Assembly (NCBI RefSeq): GCF_000516985.1
Contig: NW_006917096.1
Location: 3,829,606-3,893,605 of the forward strand
Direction: 5' to 3'
Origin: Pestalotiopsis fici W106-1
Taxonomy: Eukaryota; Ascomycota; Sordariomycetes; Amphisphaeriales; Sporocadaceae
Length of the DNA: 64,000 nt
Shown: positions 34,100-45,435 of the stretch, piece after piece
How positions within the stretch are numbered: position 1 is the first letter of the stretch
Layout of the letters: each line of letters starts with the position of its first letter
Translations under genes and position numbers: made by a program
The notes under the pieces: model-generated
What the model was told of the DNA's origin: nothing
Databases searched by the model: none
Seen by the model: only the letters and a program-made list of their open reading frames with translations

Positions 34100-35721
34100 A
34101 TGGCATCCTCGATTCTCATCTTCATTCTAATATTCTCCATCTATCCTCGCCGCGCGTCGTCCCTTCAAGTTACGCCCAACTCTCCATGCTCTTCCCTATG
34201 TATTGACTCAAATGATCTCGATATCTCCGATCCCAATTCCTCAAACACGGCCAACGGTGATATCACGTGCTACGACAAGGACTTCAATGCAACTGCTACC
34301 GGACGAAAGTTTCAAAGCTGCATGACATGCTTGCAGGACAGTACATTCTCCCAAGGCCAGGAGACCGACCAAGCTTGGTTCTTATGTAAGCCATGCACCC
34401 CCCCTCTTCTCCTTCCCTTTTCAACACTTGCCATTGTCGACGACCTGTTCTGACCTGCGTATTAGATAATTTGAGATACACCTTGGACTACTGTATCTTT
34501 GGCTTTCCAAATGCCACCAACATTGCATCAACGCCATGTTCTACATCAACGGCCTGCGGCGAGCTTGAGGGAGCTCTCACCGACGATGACCTGGATGCGA
34601 CAAACCTGCAGGCCTATGGATACTGTAGCGCAGACGGTGGTGCCTTGACCGACTCGGCTGTCGCTCAGTGCAAAGCCTGTGTAGCCGCTTCGGATGGACA
34701 GGACTACATGGCCAACTTTCTCGTGGCCCTCGAGGCCGCATGTCAGCAGAAGCCGGCAGCAGGGACTCTTGTTGGGCTTGATGGCACCGTATTCTCGACG
34801 ACCGAGATTAGTATAAAAGACCCATCAGCATCAGGCGATGACTCCGATAGCCAGAGCGCACTCTCCACCCCGACAATCGTAGGCATTGCCATTGGTGTTG
34901 TCGCTGTTCTGCTGGCAGTGGCCGGATTTCTATTCGTGCGCCTTCGGAAACGACGTAACCGGAGGGTTCGCCTCGGAGGACCCTCGACGACGAGCTCGGC
35001 CAAGCGCGGCAAGCACCGTCCGGCTTCCTCGCTTTCTTTCCGCTGCCAGACTCATCTGTCCCCTCGGTCTCCAACTTTTTTCTCGGGCCCCTCTGAGACA
35101 GCTGGGCAGGACGAGAAGCGATTCGCCAGTCCCATACACACCACAAACCCCAACACTTTCGCGTCCGAGACGACGAGCTCGAAGTGGTCAGGCTGGGAAC
35201 CAAAGCCAGCTGCAGAGTCCGGGCACGGGTCTCGAAGGACTGGACCGAGCTTACCTTTGTATAATATCACAACTGCTGCCCCTACAGTGCCCAGCGGTGT
35301 ATACTATTCAACGTCGCCCAAGTCAAAGAGCTTCTCGCCCATTGACGATATGACGACGCCAGCAAGCACCACTAGCACGAAGAGTACCTCACAACTCTTG
35401 CCGTTGAGGCCTTATAATCCGGCCGAGTATGGTATATCGGCGCCGCAGATGGGGACAGTGCCCGAGACAACCTATCCCAGTCCGATATCGGGTTCAACTG
35501 CGAGTCCTCTCATCAGCCGAGCGTGGGACCAGAGGAATCCTGTCTGGGACTCACCGCTTCCGGCAAGAAGCACGAGCAAATCTGCCATTGCCAAGGTCAA
35601 TGTGCTGGGTGGAAGCAAGGGGAGGAGGATGGGCAGCGGTACGGGCAGCCCAATAGAGTCCAGGGAGATCAACACCAAATTTCCGGCGCCACCTTCACCT
35701 AAGCGGTTTGGGAGAGAGTGA
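34100..35721 (+). CDS. 12-cysteine single-pass membrane protein, paralogue 3
   Basis: Exons 34100-34385 and 34466-35721 (intron 80 nt, join T|AT), 513 residues. A signal peptide (ILIFILIFSIYPRRASS) is followed by LQVTPNSPCSSLC, nearly the same mature start as paralogue 1. The ectodomain keeps all 12 cysteines (SSLC, ITC, CMTC, DYCIFG, TPC, TACG, GYC, CKAC, AAC). The helix STPTIVGIAIGVVAVLLAVAG (about residues 229-249) precedes RLRKRRNRR, and a 255-residue Ser/Thr/Pro-rich tail follows. Its intron matches the first intron of the other two genes in place and phase; the second ectodomain intron of paralogue 1 is absent, the coding sequence running through it. Function is unknown; a cell-surface sensor is an inference. 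Confidence 0.86.
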
Positions 35722-36274
35722 CCTGGAGATTCCACAGATCTCGCGATGAGGCATCTGGTTTTTATTGCACGTGCTTGTTTCTTACAGAATATAGTAAATG
35801 CCCATAATTTAAACTCTAGACATCTACGTGGATTTATGGTTGAGAAGAACCATGGCTTGGCTTTAAGCGAGGAGCTGGTGTCCCTCTTGGAAGACTTGAA
35901 TTCAACCACAAAGAACAAGCATGATACAAGAATAACAATAAATGGATATCAAGCCAAATAAAAATATACATGAAGGATAATACATGAAATGTCTTTTAGC
36001 GGTAGCACATCTAGGTGTAGGTGGTATCTGATCTACCTACCTACTAGTACTAGTATCTCTAGGTTTTTGCCCCGCTTCTGTGGGGGTGGTGGTGGTGGAC
36101 TAGACCGGGGCGGGCGAGCAGCGGAGCTTGAAATTTCTCAGGCCTCCGTCCCATATATTGTTTGATTAAAATATGGCTGACTCAAGCTTGATGGCTCGTG
36201 TGTTTGTTACAAAAACAACAGCGATAATAGTTAAAAAAAAAAAACACACACATTGGCTCAGTTGCCCGCCGTCC
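35722..36274. other. Intergenic and ArgJ leader
   Basis: AT-rich 3' flank, then CTACCTACCTACTAGTACTAG near 36031-36051. The bases from 36173 stay open in the ArgJ frame and include an upstream in-frame ATG at 36173 and an A-run, so a longer ArgJ N-terminus is possible. Confidence 0.45.
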
Positions 36275-37719
36275 ATGACAATGAGGATGATCAACCGGCT
36301 GCCGACCCAATTGGGTCGGAGGATGTATTCTGCACCTGCTGGAATCTCGATACCGGCTGCAAAGAAGAAGTACATTCCCTCCAGTGGCACCTATCCTCTG
36401 GGCTTCAAGGTCTCAGGCACCGTTGTCGGAGTCAAGCCCAGCAACACCACAAAGCCAGACCTGGCCTTCATCACATCTGATCGCCCCTGTGCCGCCGCCG
36501 CCGTCTTCACCAAGAACAAATTCCAGGCGGCACCCGTCACATTTAGTCGCGCATTGCTGCAGCAGAAGGACAACTCGGACCTGCAGGGCGTGCTCATCAA
36601 CTCGGGATGCGCCAACGCCGTCACTGGCAAGGGCGGACTGGAGGATGCCGAAGCCATGGCCACCGAGGCCGACAAGGCCCTCGGTGCCGACAAGGCCACC
36701 ATTGTCATGAGCACTGGAGTCATTGGACAGAGGTCAGCACGGGGCAGTTGTTGTTGTCGTCGCTGGCGGCGCTGGCTAACCTTGTTGTTGTTGCATACTA
36801 TAGGCTCCCCATCAAGAAGATTTTGGACAATGTGCCCGTGGCCTACCAAAAACTCGGTTCCACTCATGACCACTGGCTGACATGTGCCACTGCCATTTGC
36901 ACCACTGACACGTTCCCAAAGCTCATCTCAAAGTCCTTCACTCTGCCCTCGTCACCCTCTATTGAGTACCGCATCGCTGGTATCACCAAGGGTGCCGGCA
37001 TGATCCACCCCAACATGGCCACCCTTCTCGGTGTCATTGCCACGGATGCCCCCATTGCTCCCGAGCTGCTTCCGGGTCTGCTCAAGGGCGCTGTCGACAA
37101 GTCTTTCAACAGTATCACGATTGATGGAGACACTTCGACCAATGACACGGTGGCTCTTCTGGCCAATGGTGCTGCCGGTGGCCAAGAAATCGCTTCCGAG
37201 AACTCGCCAGACTACCAGGCCTTCAAGCAGGCCCTTTCCGGCTTCGCCACCGAACTTGCCCAGCTCATTGTTCGCGATGGAGAGGGTGCCACCAAGTTTG
37301 TCACCATTCGGGTGACTGAGTCGTCGAGCGAGGAGGGTGCACGCAAGATTGCCAGCACCATTGCCAGGTCGCCACTGGTCAAGACAGCTCTCTACGGCAA
37401 GGATGCAAACTGGGGACGCATTCTGTGCGCTACTGGATACTCTCTCATTACGGAGCCGGGGGCCGGTGTGAACGAGGTTGCCGAGATCATTCCGGAAAAG
37501 ACCAACGTCTCCTTTATGCCCACAGACGGTAGTGCTGAGCTGAAACTGCTTGTCGACGGCGAGCCAGAGGCTGTTGACGAAGAGAGGGCAGCCCAGATTC
37601 TCGAGCACGAAGATCTGGAGATATTGGTCCGCTTGGGCACGGGCAAGGAGCAAGCCACATACTGGACTTGCGACTATTCGCATGAATACATTACAATCAA
37701 TGGAGACTACCGCACATGA
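36275..37719 (+). CDS. arg7: ArgJ, bifunctional ornithine acetyltransferase / N-acetylglutamate synthase
   Basis: Exons 36275-36732 and 36804-37719 (intron 71 nt, join AG|G), 457 residues. The enzyme moves the acetyl group from N-acetylornithine to glutamate in the mitochondrial arginine cycle. ArgJ proteins cleave themselves into two chains: the site [15 protein letters not shown] is present and the nucleophile Thr is residue 226. [32 protein letters not shown] and [12 protein letters not shown] are further signatures. I chose ATG 36275 because the following 20 residues are Arg/Met-rich without acids, a good mitochondrial presequence; an in-frame ATG at 36173 would add 34 residues including a Lys-rich run. 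Confidence 0.95.
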
Positions 37720-38563
37720 ACAAGAATCTTCCCTTTTAGGAATTATTCTTGACGGTTCACAGCAAAGAGGATATGCTGGCCAAATATATTTAGACAGCGG
37801 CCAATGATTGACTCTTTTATATGATAGAGTACATGATCAAATAGAAAGAAAAAGCGAGGGAAGGGTAGGGGAAAAGAAGAGAAAAAAATAGCGCGAATGA
37901 GATTACTGGTATTTCTTCTTTTCTTCTTTTCAGGTACCGTTGCACCATGCTAGGAAATGGACAGACTTGCAGTCTCTAATACCTCTCGGTAGGTGCATTT
38001 ATATGTGCTCGTGATTTTGACACGTTCAAGTCGCAGGGCAATTTGTAATGTTGGCGGTTTGGTATGTTACATATGTGCTCCATCAATGCTCCTGCCGGTT
38101 GAAAGAGTTTAATGCCACCTAACCTAGGTATCTTGTTCATGGTAGCTAGCACTGTACTGCGTATGTACTCTGGAGAGGGTACAGATGTGCATTGATGTGT
38201 GTACCAATGATACACTCACTGCATCAAATACGTCTGGTAGGCGGCAGCAGGCAGCTTGTACAAAGCTAATCCGCATTAGACCTAGCTCAAATCATTACAC
38301 CACCATGTACCCACTAGAGCGAGACGCGTCTTTCCTCTCCATCAACCGCGTAAATTGATTGATCTCATGCCCACCTAGGACTTGAGGCATGTCCATCTTG
38401 GATACATTACGCTGCCGACAAAGTCACTGCTTGCTTGACTGTAGGACATTGGATATCACCACGCCGACGACTCAAAACCCTGAATTATCCTTTATCCTTT
38501 CCCCTCGCTTGCCCCCCTTCCAACCCATTGCTGGCACACTTTGTACAAGGTCAAAAATATACA
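37720..38563. other. Intergenic and RFC4 promoter
   Basis: 3' flank of ArgJ with A/G-rich stretches, CCTAGGTATC near 38125-38134, then a C/T-rich leader before 38564. No gene seen. Confidence 0.5.
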
Positions 38564-39736
38564 ATGCCTGCCGTACAAAAGGACGAAATTGGCGAGTCGT
38601 CGACATCAGCAGCCAAGAAGGCTCTCAACGCCTCGGCCAATGGAGCCGCCACCTATGAACTTCCATGGTAAGTGAAAAACACTCTATTCTCTCTTCCCCC
38701 TCCCCCTTGGAACGCCCCAGCCAGCTCCCTAAGGAAAAGTTCTCATTGTTAACGAACCAATTGCAGGGTAGAAAAGTACAGACCCATCTTCCTCGATGAT
38801 GTCGTAGGCAACACGGAGACGATCGAGCGACTCAAGATTATCGCCAAGGACGGCAACATGCCCCACGTCATCATATCAGGAATGCCTGGAATCGGAAAGA
38901 CGACGAGCGTGCTATGTCTGGCTCGGCAACTCCTGGGCGATTCCTACAAGGAGGCTGTCTTGGAGCTCAATGCATCCGACGAGCGTGGTATCGACGTTGT
39001 GCGCAACAGAATCAAGGGCTTTGCACAGAAAAAAGTTACCCTGCCGGCAGGCAGACACAAGCTCGTGATCCTCGACGAGGCCGACAGCATGACGAGTGGT
39101 GCGCAGCAAGCCCTGCGGCGAACCATGGAGATCTACTCAAACACAACGCGCTTCGCCTTTGCCTGCAACCAGAGCAACAAGATCATTGAGCCGCTACAGT
39201 CGAGATGCGCCATCCTGCGATACGCGCGACTGACAGATGGACAAGTCGTCAAGCGACTCATGCAAATCATCGAGGCAGAAAAGGTGCAGTACAGCGACGA
39301 CGGGCTGGCGGCTCTCGTCTTTAGCGCCGAAGGTGATATGCGACAAGCAATCAACAACCTCCAGTCCACGTTTGCAGGTTTCGGCTTCGTCAGTGGAGAC
39401 AATGTTTTCAAGGTCGTCGACTCGCCGCACCCTATCAAGGTGCAGGCCATGCTTAAGGCTTGCTACGAGGGCAAGATTGACAGCGCCATGGATAGCCTCC
39501 GTGAGCTGTGGGATCTTGGCTACAGCTGCCACGATATCATCAGCACCATGTTCCGGGTCACCAAGACGATACCGACACTGAGCGAGCATAGTAAGCTCGA
39601 GTTCATCAAAGAGATTGGCTTCACACACATGAAGATCCTCGAAGGCGTGCAAACCTTGCTCCAGCTCAGCGGTTGTGTGGCTCGTCTATGTAAAATCAAT
39701 ATGGACCCAAAACGGTTTGAAACAAAACTAAAGTAG
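38564..39736 (+). CDS. rfc4: Replication factor C subunit 4 (clamp loader)
   Basis: Exons 38564-38667 and 38767-39736 (intron 99 nt; join TG|G rebuilds the Trp of the LPWVEKYRP signature), 357 residues. It is an AAA+ small subunit of the RFC pentamer that loads PCNA. Walker A is GMPGIGKT (residues 73-80), the DEAD box is residues 138-141 in VILDEADSM, and the RFC boxes [19 protein letters not shown] and [12 protein letters not shown] are clear. Similarity along the length is closest to budding-yeast Rfc4 (human RFC2). The N-terminal 30 residues are Ala/Ser-rich and extra relative to yeast. Confidence 0.96.
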
Positions 39737-40101
39737 ATGACGGGGTAAAAGGGGCTCGAGGTTCAGCTGGTTGGGCAGGTTTGACATGAGGAGCAGATGA
39801 ATTTGCATTGGCATGGCGTTTCGCGACTTGATTGCAGGTCTGTTGTAGGGACGACCTCGGATGATTCTTTCTTGATTCCCCAATGAAATTAAAAGGGGAA
39901 AGGGAAGAAAAAAAGAGGAAATAAATTCACAAAAAGATACATTTGAAATAAATGAGACCAGATACCTATTCAGATGCATTGTACATGCCGACTACTGGTT
40001 CTTGTCCTCGTCCTCGTCCTGGGCAAATATTCCCTCGGCCCGCCCGTGTAGGTATGTATGTAGCAGGTATAATGAGCAAATTTGTGGCTCAAGAGCTTCT
40101 C
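39737..40101. other. Convergent intergenic region
   Basis: Lies between RFC4 (+) and the small mitochondrial gene (-). Contains CTCGTCCTCGTCCT near 40005-40018. No gene seen. Confidence 0.45.
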
Positions 40102-40637
40102 TCACTTTTGGTCGCCCTCTCTAAGATGCTTCGGCCTCGGCGGAGGAGGCGGTCCGCCCTCCTCTTCAAACTCCTTCTCAAACGTCTCCCACATGGCCCG
40201 ATCCCTGGCCAGTCGCTTCTGCATCCTCACCCGTGCCTCGTACTGCCGAACAGCCCCGTCTGCCTCAAGCATACCTCCCAGTATCATGCCCGACATTTGA
40301 AGATACCTGATGATACTGTGAGCATATTTCTTGCACTGTTCTTTTGTTTTGCTTCGTGGGCGTGTAGGCGATGCGCACGAAAGACCATGACAGGGAAGAA
40401 CCAGCCAGCAGGGCTGCCAAGCAAGGCGTTTGCTCTCTTCCACCAGCTCGCATTGGCAACAACTCACACTTTGAACTGAATGGTCAAGCCCCGGTAGACG
40501 GGCGACATGGCATATCCTATACCCCCAAGCACTGCAGACGCGAATCCCCATTTGATTGCGCCATAGCCGGCACCTCTGACGGCCTGCCGCTGGGCTTCAT
40601 TGGCCTCGTCACTGTTTAGTGCATCAGTCGGCTTCAT
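40102..40637 (-). CDS. Small putative mitochondrial membrane protein, Rcf2/HIG1-like
   Basis: Exons 40637-40468 and 40306-40102 (intron GTGAGT...CAG, 161 nt; join GT|G), 124 residues. The ATG at 40637 has a GCCGCCATGA context; the frame is open upstream but has no earlier ATG. A membrane segment (WGFASAVLGGIGYAMSP) is followed by FKVYLQMSGMILGGMLEAD, a second hydrophobic stretch, and a charged helical C-terminus ending with a run of five prolines (PPPPPRPKH). The pattern resembles the N-terminal part of the respiratory supercomplex factor Rcf2/HIG1 group. I am moderately sure of the fold and unsure of the function. Confidence 0.72.
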
Positions 40638-41339
40638 GGCGGCGGTAGCATGGGTAGCTCTCGAAAGAGGTCCAGGACTCTCCCCCTCAAGAGTCAAGCG
40701 AGCAGCAGTCGTCAAAGCCCTTGTTTATTGACAGTCTCAATCTTGATTTGAGAAATAAAATTGAAAAACAAATGTGTATGTTGCTTCCTATGCTCTATGA
40801 CTTGAATTGGTTGGGTTTGTGTCGTTGATGAATGAGTGTATGTGAAGCTATGAGTGAAAGCCGGCGGATTTTTTTGCGTCATCGTACGGTTTGGCTTCTC
40901 CACATCCCGGAAATCGTCCTTCAAAGCCCGACCAGAGGGGGAAAAAAAAAAAGGTTCCTTTATTCTTTACTCTTGAGCTCTTACAAATTTCATTTCAACT
41001 CAAATCCCGTGAATACAATCACCGTTCGCGCCACTCCACTCTACATCTGGTGGAGTAGTTTTTTTTTTTTTTCGGTTTCTTTTTTTTCTCACCGTCCTCT
41101 ATACAAGATATCAAGCCACACTCTCTTGTCCCTGATGCGAGCTTTTATAGTGCATACAGGTTGAGACGATGGGGGGAAAAGAAAATAGAAGCAACCACGG
41201 CAGATGAAAAAGATGGATTGACAAGTCCCTATGGCAAAAAGAATCCAATTATGTGTATATATATTGTACTAATTCGAGAAGAGATGTTTCCGTCTTTGTC
41301 TAAAGGGGTATGTCACGCCACAAAACGCCGCGCCATGTT
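40638..41339. other. Intergenic, T-run rich
   Basis: Promoter side of the small mitochondrial gene and 3' flank of the carrier. Long A and T runs at 40942-40952 and 41059-41072. No gene seen. Confidence 0.5.
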
Positions 41340-42737
41340 CTATCTGAGGAGAATATCATAACCATCTCGTGTAATCCTGACTTCATCACTTCCCAATCCG
41401 TACTTCCGCCGCACGAGCTCGAATATAATGAGCCCTGCACTCGTACTGGGTACCTGTCGTATCGTGTTCCACCAGAACCCTCGGTAGAGCCAACGTGTTG
41501 TTCCCAGACGCTCTGCACTCGCCTCGGCTGTACACTGGGCCCAGGTCTCCCGGTAGGCACGGTAGTAAGCCCTCAACATCCGCCATCGATGACGCGGCTT
41601 GTCCGGATTGGCGACGGCCGAAGCACGAAGCCGCGCAGCCTTGTCGTCGAGTTCTTCCAAATGGTCCCAATGCCGCACTTGAACGTGCGTGAGTGGATGC
41701 AATACAAGCTGCTGAGCAAAGGAAGCACCAATGCCGGCGAGGAGCAGAAAGGCAGGCTCTATGGCATAGTGAGGCCGGATGACCTTGGGCTGCTCGCCGC
41801 CTTCGACGTCCCCACTGGCATTGGTCCTCGCCCGCTTGTCCCGGGGGAGAGATCGCTTCAAGGCCAACAGGTCAACAATGTCTTCGCTCAGCCCACCGTA
41901 ATACCAGGTCACGAAACCATAGTAGCCCTGCGCCTTGAGGTACTCAAATGTGCTAAAGAAGATGGCATTTCCCAACCCGTCCTTGAGGAAGCTTAATCCC
42001 CAGCCGGCAAAGATGCCGCGGAGGCCAATCTCGCGCAGTTTCTCTGCACTGAAGCTCCACATGCTCTTTGGGCGGCCCTTTGCGTCTGCAGGCATGATGT
42101 CGCGGTGGTCAAACCTTGCCTGGATTGCGTCCAGCGGCGCGGCGACGACGCTCTGGATGCTTCCGGCCAGGAATCCTGCAGCAAACGTGTGCTTTGGGTC
42201 TGGCGGAGGATATGCACGCTTGCTGGCCCTGCCGCTCTCCTCGTGGAGTAGGCCCAGTATCTGCAGGTAGCTGGTATATAGGACAGCACCGACGCTCACG
42301 TTCGCCATGAGAGGAGGCAGAATCTGCTGCGGGATGATACCCCAGCCATGATGCTGGACGACGCTGGTGATGACGCCCGGTGTCGTGCCGCGCATCCACA
42401 GCCACGTCTGGCGCAGCGCTGCGCCCATGCGGGACTGCGTCTTGTCGCTCGCAACCGCCTGCCGCAAGACCTCGGTGTGCGCCAGATGTACAGAGCGCGC
42501 ATAGGCCAGGTAGTCGACGCGGGTGCGGAAAAAGGCCTTGACGGGGGCGCGAAAATAAAAGGCCACGGCCTGGGCGCTCAGAGCTCGCACGCCGGCGGCG
42601 GAAGCAGCAGTAGCCGCGTTGTTGCGCGGCTGCTTGTCCGGGAAGATGACGTCTGAGCCTGGGGGTATGACGGGGCCGACACCGCCCGAGTACGGGCCGG
42701 GGATGGAGACGTCTATTTCATCTCGGCTGGTTTTCAT
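41340..42737 (-). CDS. Mitochondrial carrier family (SLC25-like) protein
   Basis: Single exon, 465 residues, longer than the usual 300 because of an N-terminal extension and a polar insertion. Carrier repeats are visible: the region around GFLAGSIQSVVAAPLDAIQARFDHRD contains the PxDxxxxR-type signature, followed by LREIGLRGIFAGWGLSFLKD and later LYRGFWWNTIRQVPSTSAG. The third repeat's signature is degenerate (LHPLTHVQVR). It probably sits in the mitochondrial inner membrane; substrate unknown. ATG 42737 is the first in frame; the open frame upstream runs through a CTGC/CTGT microsatellite and has no ATG. Confidence 0.82.
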   Translation of the reverse strand: MKTSRDEIDVSIPGPYSGGVGPVIPPGSDVIFPDKQPRNNAATAASAAGVRALSAQAVAFYFRAPVKAFFRTRVDYLAYARSVHLAHTEVLRQAVASDKTQSRMGAALRQTWLWMRGTTPGVITSVVQHHGWGIIPQQILPPLMANVSVGAVLYTSYLQILGLLHEESGRASKRAYPPPDPKHTFAAGFLAGSIQSVVAAPLDAIQARFDHRDIMPADAKGRPKSMWSFSAEKLREIGLRGIFAGWGLSFLKDGLGNAIFFSTFEYLKAQGYYGFVTWYYGGLSEDIVDLLALKRSLPRDKRARTNASGDVEGGEQPKVIRPHYAIEPAFLLLAGIGASFAQQLVLHPLTHVQVRHWDHLEELDDKAARLRASAVANPDKPRHRWRMLRAYYRAYRETWAQCTAEASAERLGTTRWLYRGFWWNTIRQVPSTSAGLIIFELVRRKYGLGSDEVRITRDGYDILLR

Positions 42738-44362
42738 GGTTTCATGCACACTTCCGCATCTTGGGGAAGAAACGCCCAAGGCTTGCCTGCCTGCCTGCCT
42801 GCCTGCCTGTCTGTCTGTCCGTCTTTGTCGCAAAGGGCCTAGAGGTTGTCTGGATTCAGAGCTTACTGATGGTGCAACTCACAGGGGAATGGGAATGATG
42901 AAAGAATGTTGCTTTGCCCGAAATAAATTGCACAACGTCTCCGTTTGGTTCGCCCCGGTGAGTTGAATGTACGTACGTTCGTAGAGAGAGCCGACGAGTC
43001 AGATGGCGGGATTTTCTTGGCAGTCACGTCGTTTTGCTTGCCGACCCGACCGCAGCTGGCGCAAATGATCACCTGCCGCTTGCGCACTTATTTAGGTACC
43101 GTATCAGATGATTCCATACCTAGGTAGATTAATACTCATATTCGATTATACACCAATTATGAAGAAAATGTGTCATTACACCGACCAGGAGCTATCAACA
43201 TTAACATAAACGGCTGTAAGAGTAGCCTGATATCACAGTATGTCTAAAGACAAACATACTAGAGGCTATAACCCCCAACTTAAAGTATAAACGCAGCCCC
43301 ATCGCTCCCCTCTCTGCGCTAATGACGAAGCCAGCAGCCTCAGACTAGTAAAGGAATCGAAGATGAATACCTATAGTGATCGGGGAGACCAAAACAGGTT
43401 GTAGTGGCAGTGTAGAGTATCTCCTGCAAAATTTATATACGATACGATGATATATTTCCATGCATCAGAACAGTGTGAGTAAGCATAATTGCGGCCCTTT
43501 GGAGAGTCACCAGTACCGTGCCGTGCATACATACGTACATTATGCTGCGCTGGTAGCGTCAGGCTGGAGCTACGCCGTTAGACATAAAATATACCTAATC
43601 ATAACATGGATGACATAATGTTGACGACGACAAATTGAAAGGCCCGCATACAGAGGGTACAGGGAAAAAAAAAGAAAATAGAGAAAAAAAGTCAATTGCA
43701 GGAAAATATGTTCAAGGACGTCATCTTCTACCTACAGTGTCTTCTTCTTTACCCCCCTAACCGCCTAGCTAACATTAATTTTGCAGACTCACCGAAATAT
43801 ACTATGCCTACCTACCTCTCTGTACAGTCTCGGGTGTACTAGCCCCGGAGTCTTTTCTCCCGGTTACATATGTATAGGTATCCATATACGCAGTACCGAT
43901 TCACCCTGGCCCAGCAGTTTTCGGTAAGCGGGCTTGAGACAACCCACAAACATGGATGGATCTTCATACTTGGGTTTATTGTTGTAGGGATTTTAAGGGA
44001 CCAACGCTAAATTGAATGACACCTCGATCTGTAATGAACATGCACCTATCCTGCCACTTGGGTGCTGGTCGCGTGACTACCTCTATATTTACCTACAATA
44101 CCCAGTCGAGGCTGGACCTGGGCATTTTGATGATTTCAAGACAGTGCGACTACTTGTTACGAGCAACATTGGATCCCTCTATAAGAAAATATATATCTCA
44201 TTGAACTTCTTCCTCCTGGATTCATACCCACCTGGACGTAGAAAGACATACGCATCACAAGCCCCATACATTCTGCCCCGTCTCTTTGCATCCGGAGTCG
44301 GGATCGCAGACGGCTCCTCTGATAGTACCATAGCACCTTCGACAAATAGCCGCCCTCACGCC
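42738..44362. other. 1.6-kb gene-poor region
   Basis: Contains the CTGC/CTGT microsatellite (42785-42822), then AT-rich sequence with several ACCTAGGTA motifs (43118-43126 and others). The bases 44012-44362 stay open in the frame of the next gene but have no in-frame ATG, so I treat them as leader. Confidence 0.5.
42785..42822. repeat. CTGC/CTGT tetranucleotide microsatellite
   Basis: Tandem CTGC units followed by CTGT units, about 50 bases upstream of the carrier start codon on the opposite strand. Directly visible. Confidence 0.9.
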
Positions 44363-45237
44363 ATGTCACCCTCACCCGCCAAGAAGCAGAAATTGTCGGC
44401 AAATGCCAATGAGCACCTCGAACAGGAGCCTCATGAGATGTCTGAAATCGCTGGGGAGGCGGACGGAGATCCCTACCCCCGGGGCACCGACCACGAGAGT
44501 CGGGGGAAACACGACACAACCACTACTCACGAGGACGAGGAGGAGGAGAAGCAAAAGGATGGCGGCGAGTGGCGTGACCAGCCGCCTTATCGCACCTCGA
44601 ATGAGAATGAGCATTTTGACAAGAAGCACACAGCCGAGTGCAACTGTGGGAGGATCAGATATTGGCTTAGTCGCGACGCCCCAATCGCCAGCAAGTACTG
44701 CCACTGCAAGGACTGCCAGAGTTTGCATGGTAGGTCATGACCATATCACCTGCGTTTCTGTCCATTGTTGATTTTCATGCAAACACATCAAGTTCAATCC
44801 TGGCCGGGGGTTTGCTAACAACTACATATTTCAGGTGCTCCCCTGCAGTGGGCGGCCATCTTCAAAAAGGAAGACCTACACTTTGAGAACGGCGCCAAGG
44901 GGCTGGCCTTTTACCACTCTGAGAAGAAGCACACTTATCATGATCTCCCCTGCAAAGTGAGCTGCGCATATTGCCACGCACCCATCATGGACGAGGGGCG
45001 AAACATGGTTCTCATGTTCCCTGCCATTATCAAGTTCAAAAACCAAGAAGCAAAGAAGAGCTTCGAGCCGACGTAGGTCACCACCCAGTCCTTGCCCCTC
45101 TTCTCAAGCAGCACTGAACAATAGCTCTCTAAAGCATGCACATCTTCTATTCAAGGCGAGTCCTGGATATTCCCGACGGGAAACCAAAGTGGACAGAGTT
45201 GGATGAGAAGAGTGAGTTGATGAAAGATGTTGATTGA
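44363..45237 (+). CDS. GFA/CENP-V domain zinc protein
   Basis: Exons 44363-44729, 44835-45072 and 45135-45237 give 235 residues. The first 85 residues are acidic and disordered, starting SPSPAKKQKL (a possible nuclear signal). The domain begins at AECNCGRIRYWLS and continues SKYCHCKDCQSLHGAPLQW; the later CAYCHAPIMDEGRNMVLMFP supplies further zinc ligands. This Cys arrangement is that of the glutathione-dependent formaldehyde-activating (GFA)/CENP-V fold. Fungal members usually lack a proven substrate; binding of glutathione or another thiol is an inference. The gene converges on ORC2, with 198 bases between stops. Confidence 0.87.
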
Positions 45238-45435
45238 CCGCAGCAATCAAGTACTGCTTGTACCATCGAGTCATGGTGTGATAAATCATGGTATATGGTA
45301 TCGAAGCGCCGATAGCAAAGGGGCCAAAGTGGGTATCATGTAACATCAGGTACAGGTTGGCTGAGGTGCTGGCTAGGTACTAGTTGCTAACTCAACGGCT
45401 CGTCCCACGTAAGAGGTCGAGTATATAGTCTTTAT

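Noticed and set aside
14013..35721. A biosynthetic or defence gene cluster
   Set aside because: Neighbouring genes are unrelated housekeeping functions on both strands; no synthase, transporter or regulator group is present.
36952..37683. 243-codon minus-strand open frame
   Set aside because: Antisense shadow of ArgJ exon 2.
42738..42833. N-terminal extension of the mitochondrial carrier with a repeated Gly-Arg-Gln-Ala stretch
   Set aside because: It starts from a TTG and is simply the translated CTGC/CTGT microsatellite.
44012..44362. N-terminal extension of the GFA/CENP-V protein
   Set aside because: The frame is open, but it begins with a TTG and has no ATG before 44363.
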